64,000 bases of DNA from Magnetospirillum sp. GTDB taxonomy: Bacteria; Pseudomonadota; Alphaproteobacteria; Rhodospirillales; Magnetospirillaceae. The DNA lies in NCBI GenBank assembly GCA_024707145.1, contig JANQAI010000011.1:1054001-1118000 (forward strand), in the 5' to 3' direction. The notes under the pieces were generated by a model, which was not told where the DNA came from, made no database searches, and saw only the letters and a program-made list of their open reading frames with translations. Every line of letters begins with the position of its first letter. The stretch's first letter is position 1. The position numbers were made by a program, and so were the translations under genes. Positions 44,001-53,152 of this stretch are shown in pieces.

Positions 44001-46771
44001 TGTGGGACACCCTGTATTTCGAGAATTATGACGATGAATGGAACCCGCTGACCGAACTGAGCGGCAAGATCCTGCTGAACGTCGACCCCGCCTCCCATAT
44101 CAGCAGCCAGCAAACCCTGATCAGCGGGGTGAAAAGCCTGGGGACCGCCACCTTCGGCCTTACCAGCGACAGCGACCCGAACGCCACGGTCGGCTTCAGC
44201 TTTAACCCGTCCGATCACGCGGTGCGGGCTGCGGCCGATGCCGTCAACCACACCTACATCGCCGGCAGCGGCAAGGATTTCGTGTTCGCGGCCAAATTGC
44301 AGGACAGCACCATCTACGGGATCGGCCAGGACGACGAGGTCCATGGCGGCGACAAGAACGACGTTTTCCGGGTGACGGAAAACGGGTTCGCCACCATCGA
44401 CGGCGGATCGGGCCGCGACACCGTGGTGCTGCAAGACCAATATGGCGGTGCGACCTTCGATTTCTCCGCCGGCAAGGCCGCGTCGCTGAATAATGTCGAG
44501 GTTGTCGCCATCAACGATGCCAGCGGCTACAACACCGGCGTCACCGTTATCATGGATGCAGCCGCGGTCAAAAGCGTCACCGGCGCCGCGACCGACCATC
44601 TGGACGTCGTGTTCGATGGCAACCAGAACGCCGATTTCCTTGCTCTGCAGGGCAACTGGACGACCACTATCGAGGCGGGGGCGCTGGTTTCACGGCTGAA
44701 CGGCGCCGAAGTCGGCATCTCGTTGTCGGAACGGGTCGCCGGGTCCACCCTCGTGGCCGCCGGCACCTATGCCGGCAGTGGAAGCACGCCCCCGTACACC
44801 TGCATTTTCGCCGTCTACGACGGCATTTACGAGGCCACGGGGGAAGGCGACATCGTCCTGGGCGCCGCCAACGCATCCAACACCATCACCGGCATCGGCA
44901 ACGGCGGCCGCATCTATGGCGGCAACCGCGACGACAGCTTTGCCGTCGAGACCACCAACTTCACCACCATCGACGGCGGTGGCGGCGAAGACATGATGAT
45001 CTTATATCCCCAGGGCGCCTCCATCGCGCTGGCCGATCTGGCCGCCAAGGTCAGCGGCATCGAAATCCTGGTGGTCAAGGATAGCGTGACCATCGCAGCC
45101 AGCGACATCGCCGCCATTTCCGGCACCAACCATCTGTCGCTGCTGTACCTCGGGGACGGGCCCTCCTTGGAAGGCTTCGGCGGGATGGAGGCTCATTACA
45201 ATTACACGATCTACTCCGCCGGTTCCTACACGCTGGAAACGGTCGCCCTCAGTGACTATACCCCTGACCTGTCCGCGGAAGTACTCTCGGTGCTGGGCGA
45301 GGATACCGACGAAAACTTCGTCCACATCGGCACCGAGGACATTGTTTTCGGCGCTGGGGGTAACGATACCTTCGACTTGGACAGCCTGGACTTCCACAGC
45401 ATCAATGGCGGAGTCGGCACCGACACCCTGCGCCTGTATTCCAGCGGCAGTGCCAGCTACGACCTGACGAGCGCCGGCGCGATTACCGGCGTCGAGATGC
45501 TGGAGGCGAGCGCCGCGGATGGGTCCAACGTGTCGGTGGACCTGGATTCGGCCCGGATCGCCGCCATGTCCGACCTCTCCCCCCTGCAGGTCAAGGTCGC
45601 CGGCAGTTCCTGGGACGGCGGGGTGGATGGCGACATCTACTGGACCGCTTGGCAGGGCGCCAGTTCGTTCCACCTGACGGTAAGCGCCGCAGCCGATTAC
45701 CTGACCGCCATGCGTGACACCGGTGCCGACGGCATCCTGGAGCTGTACGCATCCACCTCGGCCACCTATGCCTGCGGCATAGGCGAGGATATTGTCATGG
45801 GCACGGATCTCGGCGGCAACACCATCACCAACATCAATTGGGGCGACCAGATTTACGGCGGAGCAAGCGACGACAACTTCACCGCCGTGGCATCGGACTT
45901 CGCGGCCATCTATGGCGGCGGGGGCAACGACAGTCTGACCCTCATGGGCAATTACTCCGCCTATTCCCTGAGCAACGTGACGGAAGTGGAGACCATCACC
46001 ATGGACTCCTCCACCGGAAATGCCTACCTCAACATCACCGACGAGACGCTGTACGCGGAAAACGCCGCCGGCACGGTGGCCGTGCGCTACGCCCAGTACG
46101 TGCCCGGTAATTGGGAGGTGTCCGGGGACCCCGGGGGCATCTACCTGCAAGGCACCAATTCCGAAGGCAACACAGTCTCGACGGTCACCCTGTCCCGGAC
46201 GCAGCCGGCGGACTACCTGCTGGCCGCCCACACGACCTCGTCCGGAGAGACTGAGCTGATCTCCCAATATGCCTCGCAGGTCGGCGGCTACTACGTCGCC
46301 ACCGGCGACAAGGACATCGTCCTGGGCGCCACCGGCGTCTCCAACACCGTCAGCAACATCGGCGCCCAGGACATTGTCTATGGCGGCTCCGAGGACGACA
46401 CGTTCTTCGCGAACTCGCTGAATTTCGGCTCCATCGACGGCAGCGATGGTTATGACATGCTGCGCCTGACCGCCTCGGCCTTCAGCGCCGGGGTCGCCGA
46501 TTTGAGCAATCTGGGCACGGCCTTGACCGGGATCGAGCATATCGGTCTTGCCGATGATTGGGCGGGCACCATCAAACTCGATGCGGATGCCGTCACCAAC
46601 ATCACCGCAGGCGGAAATACCCTGATCCTCTCGTGCGGCGGACAGGGCAATTTCGATTCCGCCGGCTGGACCAATGAAGGGGAGCACGACGGCTACACCA
46701 TCTACTCCAGCACCGATGCAAACCAGAACACGGTGCAGGTGAAGGTGGATCACAGCGCCATCGCCAGCTGA
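41024..46771 (+). CDS. giant FecR-domain protein with 54-residue polyproline and RTX-like repeats
   Basis: The 1915-residue protein starts at ATG 41024 after AAGGAG. Residues about 5-140 form a FecR domain (VEVLHPDGTRSTLNVGDVIY, FADSSTFSLG, VMTIGIRGTSVAG). A Pro/Gln-rich linker leads to 54 uninterrupted prolines encoded at 41738-41899. A long beta-rich region follows, then five spaced modules (starting near 44300, 44860, 45340, 45790 and 46310) of the form IVLGA...N.I..I....YGG..DD.F....F..IDGG.G.D.L.L, resembling RTX/haemolysin-type calcium repeats. FecR-plus-repeat proteins are often type I-secreted surface proteins or adhesins. No Sec signal, and no type I transporter, is in the window. 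Confidence 0.8.
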   Translation: MAGAAMVVVGKVDKATGTVEVLHPDGTRSTLNVGDVIYKGDVVSTKGDGAVGITFADSSTFSLGKSGRMVIDEMVFDPAAQTGQSALSVVKGTFSFVSGQIAKSAPDAATIKTPVMTIGIRGTSVAGTADDEGAANSVVLLHDPDGTVGQVIVTNAGGSVVLNQANFMVFVNSFIQPPPPPIFTPAAQIYTLYQQVLQNQPLPVPPQPAPAPPPPVQQQPPVNQEHPIDNDHGGGDELPPPPPPPPPPPPPPPPPPPPPPPPPPPPPPPPPPPPPPPPPPPPPPPPPPPPPPSESGRAIDGYVKGALVFRDMDGDSVLDAGEYSSTTGSDGSYTVTGSGGIIIVRGGTDITTGQAVPFDLKAPAGSTVVTPLTTLVVAVAATGVGNAAAEAQVKAMLGLSSVSTSLTKLDPIDSIGTAEGKAVLAATANTVATINAITKALNTFSGGSVSAADVLTVLVSKAASGSPLDLGDSTQLLSLLQTVAATKSVNLSSIPNGTLDAITSALAASNHSVAHAISTATSFADVSSQIGSSVSPDGPLTNLIGNLGSGSWNLHDGDLVNTHFNDIKAAGITALHLTSGSLSMSAWQAAGMEITLEGTATAEVRDYGAAFSQYLAQMPTGLSDYYVLSNITVTQADALDAIADRLHVENGAKVTLVISGEVYGEALWSKVDALVVAANTTATISVDRVIQYHDAITLGTGAHLVAHLFYGNYVGLDLSAATDLEVGSEAFATIDFATLEHFQGHISKDRYGALTVQVDTGDYVGQDFADADYLKLADGARVTIDLATLQEFADKGIVRGQESELTVALDGDVDGIDLIGADHFIVRADADAVLSGSNTEIADIQVSTGASLTISAQLTTWHGYVHSGSSLELVGGSLVAAFEEPFTIEGQAHISGNSSLSGKFSVVGAGALVVDAGAVLRTINYTTIDNSDREDVDGGAFINNGRLEIGGQHGTDANSIGSLSIRGDFSQGPSGEMVFEVARVSNGSDPQTLWDTLYFENYDDEWNPLTELSGKILLNVDPASHISSQQTLISGVKSLGTATFGLTSDSDPNATVGFSFNPSDHAVRAAADAVNHTYIAGSGKDFVFAAKLQDSTIYGIGQDDEVHGGDKNDVFRVTENGFATIDGGSGRDTVVLQDQYGGATFDFSAGKAASLNNVEVVAINDASGYNTGVTVIMDAAAVKSVTGAATDHLDVVFDGNQNADFLALQGNWTTTIEAGALVSRLNGAEVGISLSERVAGSTLVAAGTYAGSGSTPPYTCIFAVYDGIYEATGEGDIVLGAANASNTITGIGNGGRIYGGNRDDSFAVETTNFTTIDGGGGEDMMILYPQGASIALADLAAKVSGIEILVVKDSVTIAASDIAAISGTNHLSLLYLGDGPSLEGFGGMEAHYNYTIYSAGSYTLETVALSDYTPDLSAEVLSVLGEDTDENFVHIGTEDIVFGAGGNDTFDLDSLDFHSINGGVGTDTLRLYSSGSASYDLTSAGAITGVEMLEASAADGSNVSVDLDSARIAAMSDLSPLQVKVAGSSWDGGVDGDIYWTAWQGASSFHLTVSAAADYLTAMRDTGADGILELYASTSATYACGIGEDIVMGTDLGGNTITNINWGDQIYGGASDDNFTAVASDFAAIYGGGGNDSLTLMGNYSAYSLSNVTEVETITMDSSTGNAYLNITDETLYAENAAGTVAVRYAQYVPGNWEVSGDPGGIYLQGTNSEGNTVSTVTLSRTQPADYLLAAHTTSSGETELISQYASQVGGYYVATGDKDIVLGATGVSNTVSNIGAQDIVYGGSEDDTFFANSLNFGSIDGSDGYDMLRLTASAFSAGVADLSNLGTALTGIEHIGLADDWAGTIKLDADAVTNITAGGNTLILSCGGQGNFDSAGWTNEGEHDGYTIYSSTDANQNTVQVKVDHSAIAS

Positions 46772-46840
46772 GCCGTGATGATTCCCGCAATTGCACCGCA
46801 GCATGGTTTCCTTCACAATGAAATCGTTCCACTTTCAAGC

Positions 46841-46987
46841 ATGAGGATGGGCAAGGTGATGAGCATTCCGGTGGCGCTGGTTCCCAGGGTTTCGGCATGG
46901 CTGGCTCGTGAAGGCTTCACCATTCTGACCGCGCCCCCCTCGCTGCTGGCCCATGCGCTGGCGGTGGTGCGCAAGGAGCACGGCTGA
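46841..46987 (+). CDS. hypothetical 48-residue protein
   Basis: A short frame after the giant gene: MRMGKVMSIPVALVPRVSAW then LAREGFTILTAPPSLLAHAL and a basic end. The true start could be ATG 46841, 46847 or 46859; GGCAAGG lies just before the last. Composition is protein-like (hydrophobic and amphipathic helices) but no family is recognised, and it may not be expressed. Confidence 0.35.
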   Translation: MRMGKVMSIPVALVPRVSAWLAREGFTILTAPPSLLAHALAVVRKEHG

Positions 46988-47111
46988 CCAACGTCAACGC
47001 CGCCTTAACCTTAATGGCGTTATGGTCATACCAATTTACAAAAACACTCCCGGGAAATCGTCCGCCCTCATACGGGCCGCACCGCGCAGGCCCCGGAAGG
47101 ATCATCGTCGC

Positions 47112-47384
47112 ATGACCAATGTTACTGCCCAGCGCATCCGCACCCTGATCGAGACCGCCTGCGGCCAATTTTCGAGTGCCGGCCGCATTCTCGACGTGGC
47201 CGCCGTCTACGTGAACGCCCTGGTGCGCTGCGGCGTCTGCCACGAGGACGCCTCCCGCCTGATCGCCGATAGCGGACAGGACCCGGTGACCAGCATCCTG
47301 TTCTTCGCCGGCGACGCCCACAATTTCGCCGTCCTCGCGGTCGAGGAGGCCCTGGCCGCCCAGGAAGCCCTGGCCGCCGCCTGA
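47112..47384 (+). CDS. hypothetical 90-residue protein
   Basis: ATG 47112 follows GGAAGG at a workable distance. The protein (TAQRIRTLIETACGQFSSAG... AAVYVNALVRCGVCHEDASR) is predicted helical, with Cys-x-x-Cys in CGVC and an Ala-rich end. No signal peptide or membrane segment. The next gene (DUF411) starts 14 bases later, so they may be co-transcribed. Family unknown. Confidence 0.55.
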   Translation: MTNVTAQRIRTLIETACGQFSSAGRILDVAAVYVNALVRCGVCHEDASRLIADSGQDPVTSILFFAGDAHNFAVLAVEEALAAQEALAAA

Positions 47385-47398
47385 GAATCCCGCCTGCC

Positions 47399-47888
47399 AT
47401 GACCGGGCGCCTCATCCTTGCCGTCGCATTGCTGGCCGCCGCCCTGGCGGGCTGGGCGGCCGTGCAGTACTGGCCCGGGGGACGGACTCCCGTCGGCAAG
47501 GTGGCCGAGGTGTGGAAGTCGCAGACCTGCGGCTGCTGCACCGCGTGGATCGCCTATCTGGAAGACAATGGCTACCAAGTCACTGTTCACGACGTGGACG
47601 ACGTGGACCCGGTGAAGGACCGGTTCGATGTGCCCGCCGAGCCTGCGCTCGTGCCATACCGCCCGCATCGGCGGCTATGTGATCGAGGGCCACGTGCCGG
47701 TGCAGGCCATCGCCAAGGTCCTGGCCGAGCGTCCCCGCGGCGTCGAGGGCATCGCGGTGCCGGGCATGCCGCCGGGCGCGCCCGGCATGGACGAGGATGA
47801 CAGCCCCTACCCAGTACTGACCTTCGGCCAGGGTAAGATCGAGCCGCTGGAGCCGGTGGCGGCCCCGCCGGCGAAAGGGATGGATTAG
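47399..47888 (+). CDS. DUF411 metal-binding protein, frameshifted as read
   Basis: The N-terminal signal/anchor (RLILAVALLAAALAGWAAV) is followed by the DUF411 core: VWKSQTCGCCTAWIAYLEDNGYQV with the CGCC motif. In the next frame come HTARIGGYVIEGHVPVQAI and IAVPGMPPGAPGM, the family's His and Met-Pro motifs. At 47640-47644 the text AGCCT should be AGCT, giving PAELRSCHTARIGG and a 162-residue protein. DUF411 proteins are periplasmic and often linked to copper handling; the Cys, His and Met residues here fit metal binding. Likely a sequence error, as in six other genes. Confidence 0.85.
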
Positions 47889-47957
47889 CGCTTTCGCCGG
47901 GTTGCACGGCGGTGCGGGTTGGGGCGAAATGCCTGCTCACCGTGCCAGGAGGCCCCG

Positions 47958-48416
47958 ATGCTCAAGACCCTTGCCGTCGCTCTGTCCCTCGCCGCGCCGC
48001 TTGTCGCCCTGTCGGCCGCCTCGCCGTCCCTTGCCGCCGACAAGAAGCCGCCGGCCTGCGCCGCCGTGTCCTTCCGTCCGCTGGCCAACACCGCCAATGA
48101 CGGCGAGATGACCGCCGGCCACTACAAATCCCGTTTCGCCACCATCGACGTCATAGGCAAGGTGGAAGGCGGTCGCGACAGCTATCACCTGCGGGTGAAC
48201 AATCAGCCGGTCAAGCCGGTTTCCGAGGTCCCCAAGTCCAGCTACGGCTGCCTCAACTCCAAGCACGTCAAGACGCCGCCCCAGGCCATCGGCGGCACCT
48301 GCACCGGTTCGCGCCTGCGGGTGGTGGTGGACAGCGCCACCAAGCAGAAGCTGTTCATGTTGTTCGCCCTGCAGGGCGACGATTGGAAACTATGCGAATC
48401 GGGCACTATCGGCTGA
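47958..48416 (+). CDS. hypothetical exported protein, 152 residues
   Basis: ATG 47958 lies after CAGGAGG. A clear Sec signal (LKTLAVALSLAAPLVALSAA, cleavage near SLAADKK) is followed by a mature part of about 125 residues with paired cysteines (CAAVSF, YGCLNS, GTCTGSR, KLCESG) suggesting disulfides and a beta-rich fold. No family recognised. It stands between DUF411 and an SGNH hydrolase and has its own strong ribosome site. Confidence 0.65.
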   Translation: MLKTLAVALSLAAPLVALSAASPSLAADKKPPACAAVSFRPLANTANDGEMTAGHYKSRFATIDVIGKVEGGRDSYHLRVNNQPVKPVSEVPKSSYGCLNSKHVKTPPQAIGGTCTGSRLRVVVDSATKQKLFMLFALQGDDWKLCESGTIG

Positions 48417-48510
48417 ACTATCGGCGCATTTACCCTATCCATGGTAGTATTCACCTAAGATCGAACGCTTAGCGCGTTCTGGGTGGGAACCATGGGTGGG
48501 GAGAACGGAT

Positions 48511-49788
48511 ATGGCTGCACCGAAGCTGATGGCCATTGGCGATTCCATGTACCAGGGCGTAAGGTCGTTGTCCTTCACCCCGGCCCTGGGGCGGGTTTCG
48601 GTCCCCGCCCTGGTGGCCAACGCCCTCGGCATTCAGGATTTCCGCACACCGGATTGGAAACAGCCGGTCCTGTTCGATCTGGAAGAACTGCTGCGCAGCG
48701 GCGGATTGGGCCACCTGGCCATCACCCTCGGTCCGACGGTCGTGAGCAATCTCACGGCTTGGCTCAGCCAGGCCGGTTGGTCCTCCACCGAGTGCTTCGA
48801 CAACTTGGCAATCGGCTGCGCCGACATCGCCCAGCTGTGGACCGACAGCGACACCCTGTGGGAGGAATATCAGGGTGATGCGAGTCAGGGGGCGAAGGCC
48901 CTGGCCGGCAAGGTGCTGGACACCGGGACGATCGCGCTCAAGGACGTGGGTCCGTTGTGGTACAGGCTGAACGTCTGCGCCACCCTGAACCCGACACGTG
49001 GCAAGGCCTGGGCCGGGAAATCCCAAGTGCAGCAAGTGCGGGAGCGCGGGCCGGAGATCCTGCTGGTCAACATCGGCAGCAACGAGGGACTGTTCCGCGC
49101 CGCCTTTGCCGGCGACTTCACTCCCAAGAACATCGCGGCGGTGATGGAAATTCCGCGCAAGATGGACGCCCTGGGCCAAATCCTGGAGACGCTGCCCGCC
49201 AGCGTGGAGCGCATCGTCGTCAATTCCCTCGTGCGCCCGCGCACCGCCCCCAACCTGTGGCCCGCCATCGACCCGAACGATTATCCCGGCGACGATTACT
49301 ATCCCAGCTATTCGCCGCGCCTCGGCAACCGCATGGATATCCCCGGCGCCACGCTGAAGTCCTTCGACGACACCATCGCCTCGGTCAACCGCCTCAGCCA
49401 GGCCGCCTTGCGCCAGCATCTGGGCGACCGGCTGGTATGGGTGGATCTGTACGAGGCCACCAGCGCCCACGACGGCAAGCATTACCCCGACCGCGGCGTC
49501 AAGGTGCAGAGAAACGGCCGCACGGTGACCTTGACCAACATACCGCTGGAAGTTCGGCCATGGGGAGGGTTCAACCGCGGCGGCCTGGGCGGGTTGGACA
49601 ACATGCACCCCAGTGTGCCCGGCTACGCTCTGATCGCCAACGCGGTGCTGGAGGCCATGGGAGAAACCGCCAGGATCGACCTGCAGGCGGCGTATGGGCA
49701 GGATACCCTGCTCACCAACCTGCCTGCATCGCTGTCGCTCAACGCCTTCGAATTGAGCCTGCTCGGGTCGTTCGGCGTCCTCGGATAA
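48511..49788 (+). CDS. SGNH/GDSL-family hydrolase
   Basis: A 425-residue protein with the SGNH blocks: MAIGDSMYQG (nucleophile Ser in GDS), a central NIGSNEG (Asn block) and DNMHPSVPGY (catalytic Asp-x-x-His). Such enzymes are esterases, lipases or acyl-glycan hydrolases. There is no signal peptide, so it is probably cytoplasmic. ATG 48511 with GGGGAGA upstream is preferred over the GTG at 48496. The substrate cannot be read from the sequence. Confidence 0.8.
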   Translation: MAAPKLMAIGDSMYQGVRSLSFTPALGRVSVPALVANALGIQDFRTPDWKQPVLFDLEELLRSGGLGHLAITLGPTVVSNLTAWLSQAGWSSTECFDNLAIGCADIAQLWTDSDTLWEEYQGDASQGAKALAGKVLDTGTIALKDVGPLWYRLNVCATLNPTRGKAWAGKSQVQQVRERGPEILLVNIGSNEGLFRAAFAGDFTPKNIAAVMEIPRKMDALGQILETLPASVERIVVNSLVRPRTAPNLWPAIDPNDYPGDDYYPSYSPRLGNRMDIPGATLKSFDDTIASVNRLSQAALRQHLGDRLVWVDLYEATSAHDGKHYPDRGVKVQRNGRTVTLTNIPLEVRPWGGFNRGGLGGLDNMHPSVPGYALIANAVLEAMGETARIDLQAAYGQDTLLTNLPASLSLNAFELSLLGSFGVLG

Positions 49789-49795
49789 CGCCGCT

Positions 49796-50251
49796 TCAGG
49801 CCGCCAGCCGAGCAATCCAGCGCTGGATGGCGGCCACGTGCTCGGCCTCCTCCTCGACGAATTCCCGCGCCATGGCCTTGATCTCGGGGTCGTCGGATTG
49901 GGCCAGAACGTCGGCATAAAAGGCCAGGCCGCGCTGCTCGGCGTCCAGGGCGACCGCCATGGCCTGGTGCACGTCCATGTGGGGATTGGCGCCCCAGATG
50001 GCCGCCGCCTCGGGGCTTTCCGCGTCGGGCCACTGGAACTGGCCGGGGTTGATCTCGGGCAGGTCGTGGAAGCCGCCGCGCTTGCGCGCCTCCTCCAGGT
50101 GCAGGCGCGAGAAATAAGCCATCTGGCGGAAGAAGGTCGCCACCTCGGTGTTGGCGAAGGACGCCGCCACGTCCGCCAATTCGTCGAAACGCAATGCCGC
50201 CTCCTGCTCCAGGCGGGCGGCGTAAACCAGGAACTCCTCGACCGACTTCAT
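49796..50251 (-). CDS. ferritin-like (rubrerythrin-type) di-iron protein
   Basis: The 151-residue four-helix protein has the ferritin-like pattern of Glu and ExxH ligands: EQEAALRFDELAD in helix 1, RLHLEEARKRG in helix 2, DAEQRGLAFYADVL in helix 3 and EEEAEHVAAIQRW in helix 4. It lacks the rubredoxin domain of full rubrerythrin. Such proteins are peroxidases or iron-handling proteins. It converges on the SGNH gene and is followed upstream by mnmA in the same direction, with about 80 bases between. Confidence 0.8.
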   Translation of the reverse strand: MKSVEEFLVYAARLEQEAALRFDELADVAASFANTEVATFFRQMAYFSRLHLEEARKRGGFHDLPEINPGQFQWPDAESPEAAAIWGANPHMDVHQAMAVALDAEQRGLAFYADVLAQSDDPEIKAMAREFVEEEAEHVAAIQRWIARLAA

Positions 50252-50330
50252 ACCCGACTCCTCAACGTCCAGGGGGTCACTGGCGGAAGGGTCAAAGGCT
50301 AACTTTTGTGCAGCCGCGATTCCAGCCTAT

Positions 50331-51413
50331 TTATTGGGCCGAGACGATCCAGCCGCCGCCCAGCACCTGCTCACCGCGATAGAAGACGCAGGCCTGGCCC
50401 GGAGCGACGCCCTCTTCCGCCGCCTCCAGCACCACAGTGGCGCCCCCCTGCCCGTCCAGGGTCAGCCGCGCCGGCTTGGGCGGCCGGGTGGAACGCACCC
50501 GCACCTCCACTGCGATATCGCCCCGTTCGTCGCCGCCCAGCCAGTTGACCTCGCGCAGGCGGATGGTGGTGCGGGCCAGCGCCTCGCGCGGGCCGACCAC
50601 GACGCGATGGCTGTCGGCATCCAGCCGCACCACATAGAGCGGCGCGCCGCCGCCGAGGCCAAGCCCCTTGCGCTGGCCGATGGTGTAGTGGATGACGCCC
50701 TGGTGGTGCCCCAGCACGGTACCGTCCACATGGACGATGTCGCCCGGTTGGATGGCGCCGGGGCGCAGGCGGGCGACCAGCCCGGCATAGTCGCCGTCGG
50801 GCACGAAGCAGATGTCCTGGCTGTCGCGCTTGGCCGCCACCGGCAGGCTGTGGCGGGCGGCGATGGCCCGGGTCTCGTCCTTGCTGGCCATGCCGCCCAG
50901 GGGAAAGCGCAGGAATTCCAGTTGCGCCCGGGTGGTGGCGAACAGGAAATAGCTCTGGTCGCGGGCGGGATCGGCGCCCCTGAGCATCACCGGGCCGTCG
51001 GCACCCTCGTCGCGGCGCACGTAATGGCCGGTGGCCAGCGCGCTCGCGCCCAGGTCGCGGGCCACCTGGAACAGGTCGCGGAACTTGACCGTCTGGTTGC
51101 ACATGATGCAGGGAATGGGCGTCTCGCCGCGCAGGTAGGATTCGGCGAAGGGAGCGATCACGTCGGCCTGGAAGGTGCTTTCCATGTCCATGACGTAATG
51201 GGCGATGCCCAGGGCGTCGGCCACCGCGCGGGCGTCATGGATGTCCTTCGACCCGCAACAGGTCTTGGGCCGGCAGACGGCGGCGCCGTGGTCGTAAAGC
51301 TGCAAGGTGACGCCCACCACCTCCCAGCCCTCGTCCTTGAGGAGCGCGGCGGTGGCGGAGGAATCGACGCCGCCGGACATGGCGACGACGATGCGGCCTT
51401 TCGTGGAAGTCAT
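50331..51413 (-). CDS. mnmA: tRNA-specific 2-thiouridylase MnmA
   Basis: MnmA thiolates U34 of tRNA Lys, Glu and Gln, taking sulfur from a persulfide relay that starts at a cysteine desulfurase such as IscS. The PP-loop [13 protein letters not shown] is at the N-terminus, the catalytic Cys in [12 protein letters not shown] and the second in DICFVPDG, and the C-terminal beta-barrel is complete. The product is 360 residues from ATG 51413; ATG 51422 is an equally possible start since neither has a strong ribosome site. Confidence 0.95.
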   Translation of the reverse strand: MTSTKGRIVVAMSGGVDSSATAALLKDEGWEVVGVTLQLYDHGAAVCRPKTCCGSKDIHDARAVADALGIAHYVMDMESTFQADVIAPFAESYLRGETPIPCIMCNQTVKFRDLFQVARDLGASALATGHYVRRDEGADGPVMLRGADPARDQSYFLFATTRAQLEFLRFPLGGMASKDETRAIAARHSLPVAAKRDSQDICFVPDGDYAGLVARLRPGAIQPGDIVHVDGTVLGHHQGVIHYTIGQRKGLGLGGGAPLYVVRLDADSHRVVVGPREALARTTIRLREVNWLGGDERGDIAVEVRVRSTRPPKPARLTLDGQGGATVVLEAAEEGVAPGQACVFYRGEQVLGGGWIVSAQ

Positions 51414-51529
51414 CGCTGCCATATAGCGATCTGCCGCCCCCAAGTCCAGCCTCGCCATATATTCATCAAAGCTTCATTCGCGCCCCGCCGACGCCGCGCT
51501 AGCGTGCGTGCGCAAACGTGGGCGGGACC

Positions 51530-53152
51530 ATGCGGCGCAGCAGTAAAATCGTTTTGGTGGTCAGCATCGCCTTGCTGGCCAGCGAAATCGGATTGGTTTA
51601 TGCCAACTGGCGGGCCAACGCCCGCCGGGTCGAACGCGTGATTCAGGAGCGCGGCGCCACGTTGCGCGAAGGCTTCGCCATCGCCAAGGCGACCACCGAG
51701 CTGCAGCTGGCCGCCATCGCCAACTTCATCGCCGATGTGGACGACGTGCGCCGCCGCCTGGATCTGGGCCAAGCCGCACGCAAGCGCGGCGACGACGACG
51801 CCACCGAAACCTATCGCCGGGAATTGCAGCAGATCGTCGGCCAGCGCTGGCATAACCTGCAATTCCGCTTCCTGCTGCGGCAACTGGCGTTCTATTTCCC
51901 CGACGGCATCGCCTTCCTGCGCTCGGACCAGGCCTATCGCCACGGCGACGACGCCGCCACCCATTCCCCCATGGTGCAGGCCGCCACGGCCCAGCGCCGC
52001 CCGGTCACCGGCTTCGAGATCGGCCAATGGTCCACCGGCCTGCGCGCCGTCACCCCGGTCTACGATTCGGGCAGCAACGGCGAGCGCCGCTACCTGGGCC
52101 TGGTCGAGGTCGGGATTTCATTCGACCCCATGCTGGTGCCCATCTGCCCGACGGCGGAATGCGGATTGGCAGTGCTGCTGGAACGCGGCGCCATCGCGGC
52201 GTTGCCGGCGGGTGTCCGCGACACCCAGTTCAGCCCCGACCGCGTGGCCGGCGACTGGGTGATGGAAGCGTCCTCCAATCCGGCCCTGACCCGGCGGTTC
52301 GCCGGCGGCATTCGCCCCATGGCCGACGGTGCCGTCACCAGGCTGGTGCGGGTGGAGGGCCAGCGCTGGTTCGGCGTCACCACCTTCGCGCTGCGCGACT
52401 TCGCCGCCCTCGCCGATGGCGACCGGGCCCCGGTCGGCGTGGTGGCGGCGTGGCAGGATGCCACCGAACTGGTTGCCGCCGCCGATGCCGACCTGCGCGA
52501 GAACATCCTGTTCGCCGCCCTCGCCTTTCTCTTGGTCGAGACGTTCCTGATCCTGTCGGTACGGATGGTCACCCGTCGGCTGGAAGTCGAGATCGACATC
52601 GCCACCGCCGAAGTCCGCAGCCTGCTGGACAAGGTCACCGCCATGGCCGAGCGCGATCCGCTCACCGACCTTTACAACCGGCGCAGCTTCGACCAGCGCA
52701 TGGCGGAGGTGATGTCGCTGGCCGAGCGGACGCACACGCCGCTGTCGCTGGCCATCATCGACCTGGACAAGTTCAAGTCCATCAACGACACCTACGGCCA
52801 CGGCGCCGGCGACCGCGTGATCGCCCGCATCGCCAAGCTGGTGCATGAGATGGTGCGGGTTTCCGACATTCCTTGCCGCTGGGGCGGCGAGGAATTCGTG
52901 CTCGCCATGCCGGCTACCGAGGACGGACAAGCCATGGTGCTGCTGGACCGCTTGCGCCGCCGGCTGACGGAGAGCAACGAGGGCGACGACTCCGACACTC
53001 CGGCCTTCACCTTCAGCGCCGGCATCGCCCAACTGCAATCGGGCGACACCCTGGATACGCTGCTCAAACGCGCCGACCGCGCCCTCTACCGCGCCAAGAA
53101 CGGCGGCCGCGACCGCATCGAGACGGAAACGGCGGCGGAAGCCGCGGTCTGA
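51530..53152 (+). CDS. membrane-bound diguanylate cyclase with Cache-like sensor
   Basis: A 540-residue enzyme. The first membrane segment (KIVLVVSIALLASEIGLVYA) and a second near residues 325-345 flank a periplasmic dCache-like sensor domain (YFPDGIAFLRSDQAY, RRPVTGFEIG). A short linker helix leads to the GGDEF domain, active form GGEEF at 452-456, making cyclic di-GMP from GTP. The inhibitory site RxxD is present (Arg443, Asp446), five residues before the active motif, so product feedback is expected. Starts at ATG 51530 after GGGCGGGAC. Its stop codon abuts the convergent DUF599 gene. Confidence 0.93.
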   Translation: MRRSSKIVLVVSIALLASEIGLVYANWRANARRVERVIQERGATLREGFAIAKATTELQLAAIANFIADVDDVRRRLDLGQAARKRGDDDATETYRRELQQIVGQRWHNLQFRFLLRQLAFYFPDGIAFLRSDQAYRHGDDAATHSPMVQAATAQRRPVTGFEIGQWSTGLRAVTPVYDSGSNGERRYLGLVEVGISFDPMLVPICPTAECGLAVLLERGAIAALPAGVRDTQFSPDRVAGDWVMEASSNPALTRRFAGGIRPMADGAVTRLVRVEGQRWFGVTTFALRDFAALADGDRAPVGVVAAWQDATELVAAADADLRENILFAALAFLLVETFLILSVRMVTRRLEVEIDIATAEVRSLLDKVTAMAERDPLTDLYNRRSFDQRMAEVMSLAERTHTPLSLAIIDLDKFKSINDTYGHGAGDRVIARIAKLVHEMVRVSDIPCRWGGEEFVLAMPATEDGQAMVLLDRLRRRLTESNEGDDSDTPAFTFSAGIAQLQSGDTLDTLLKRADRALYRAKNGGRDRIETETAAEAAV

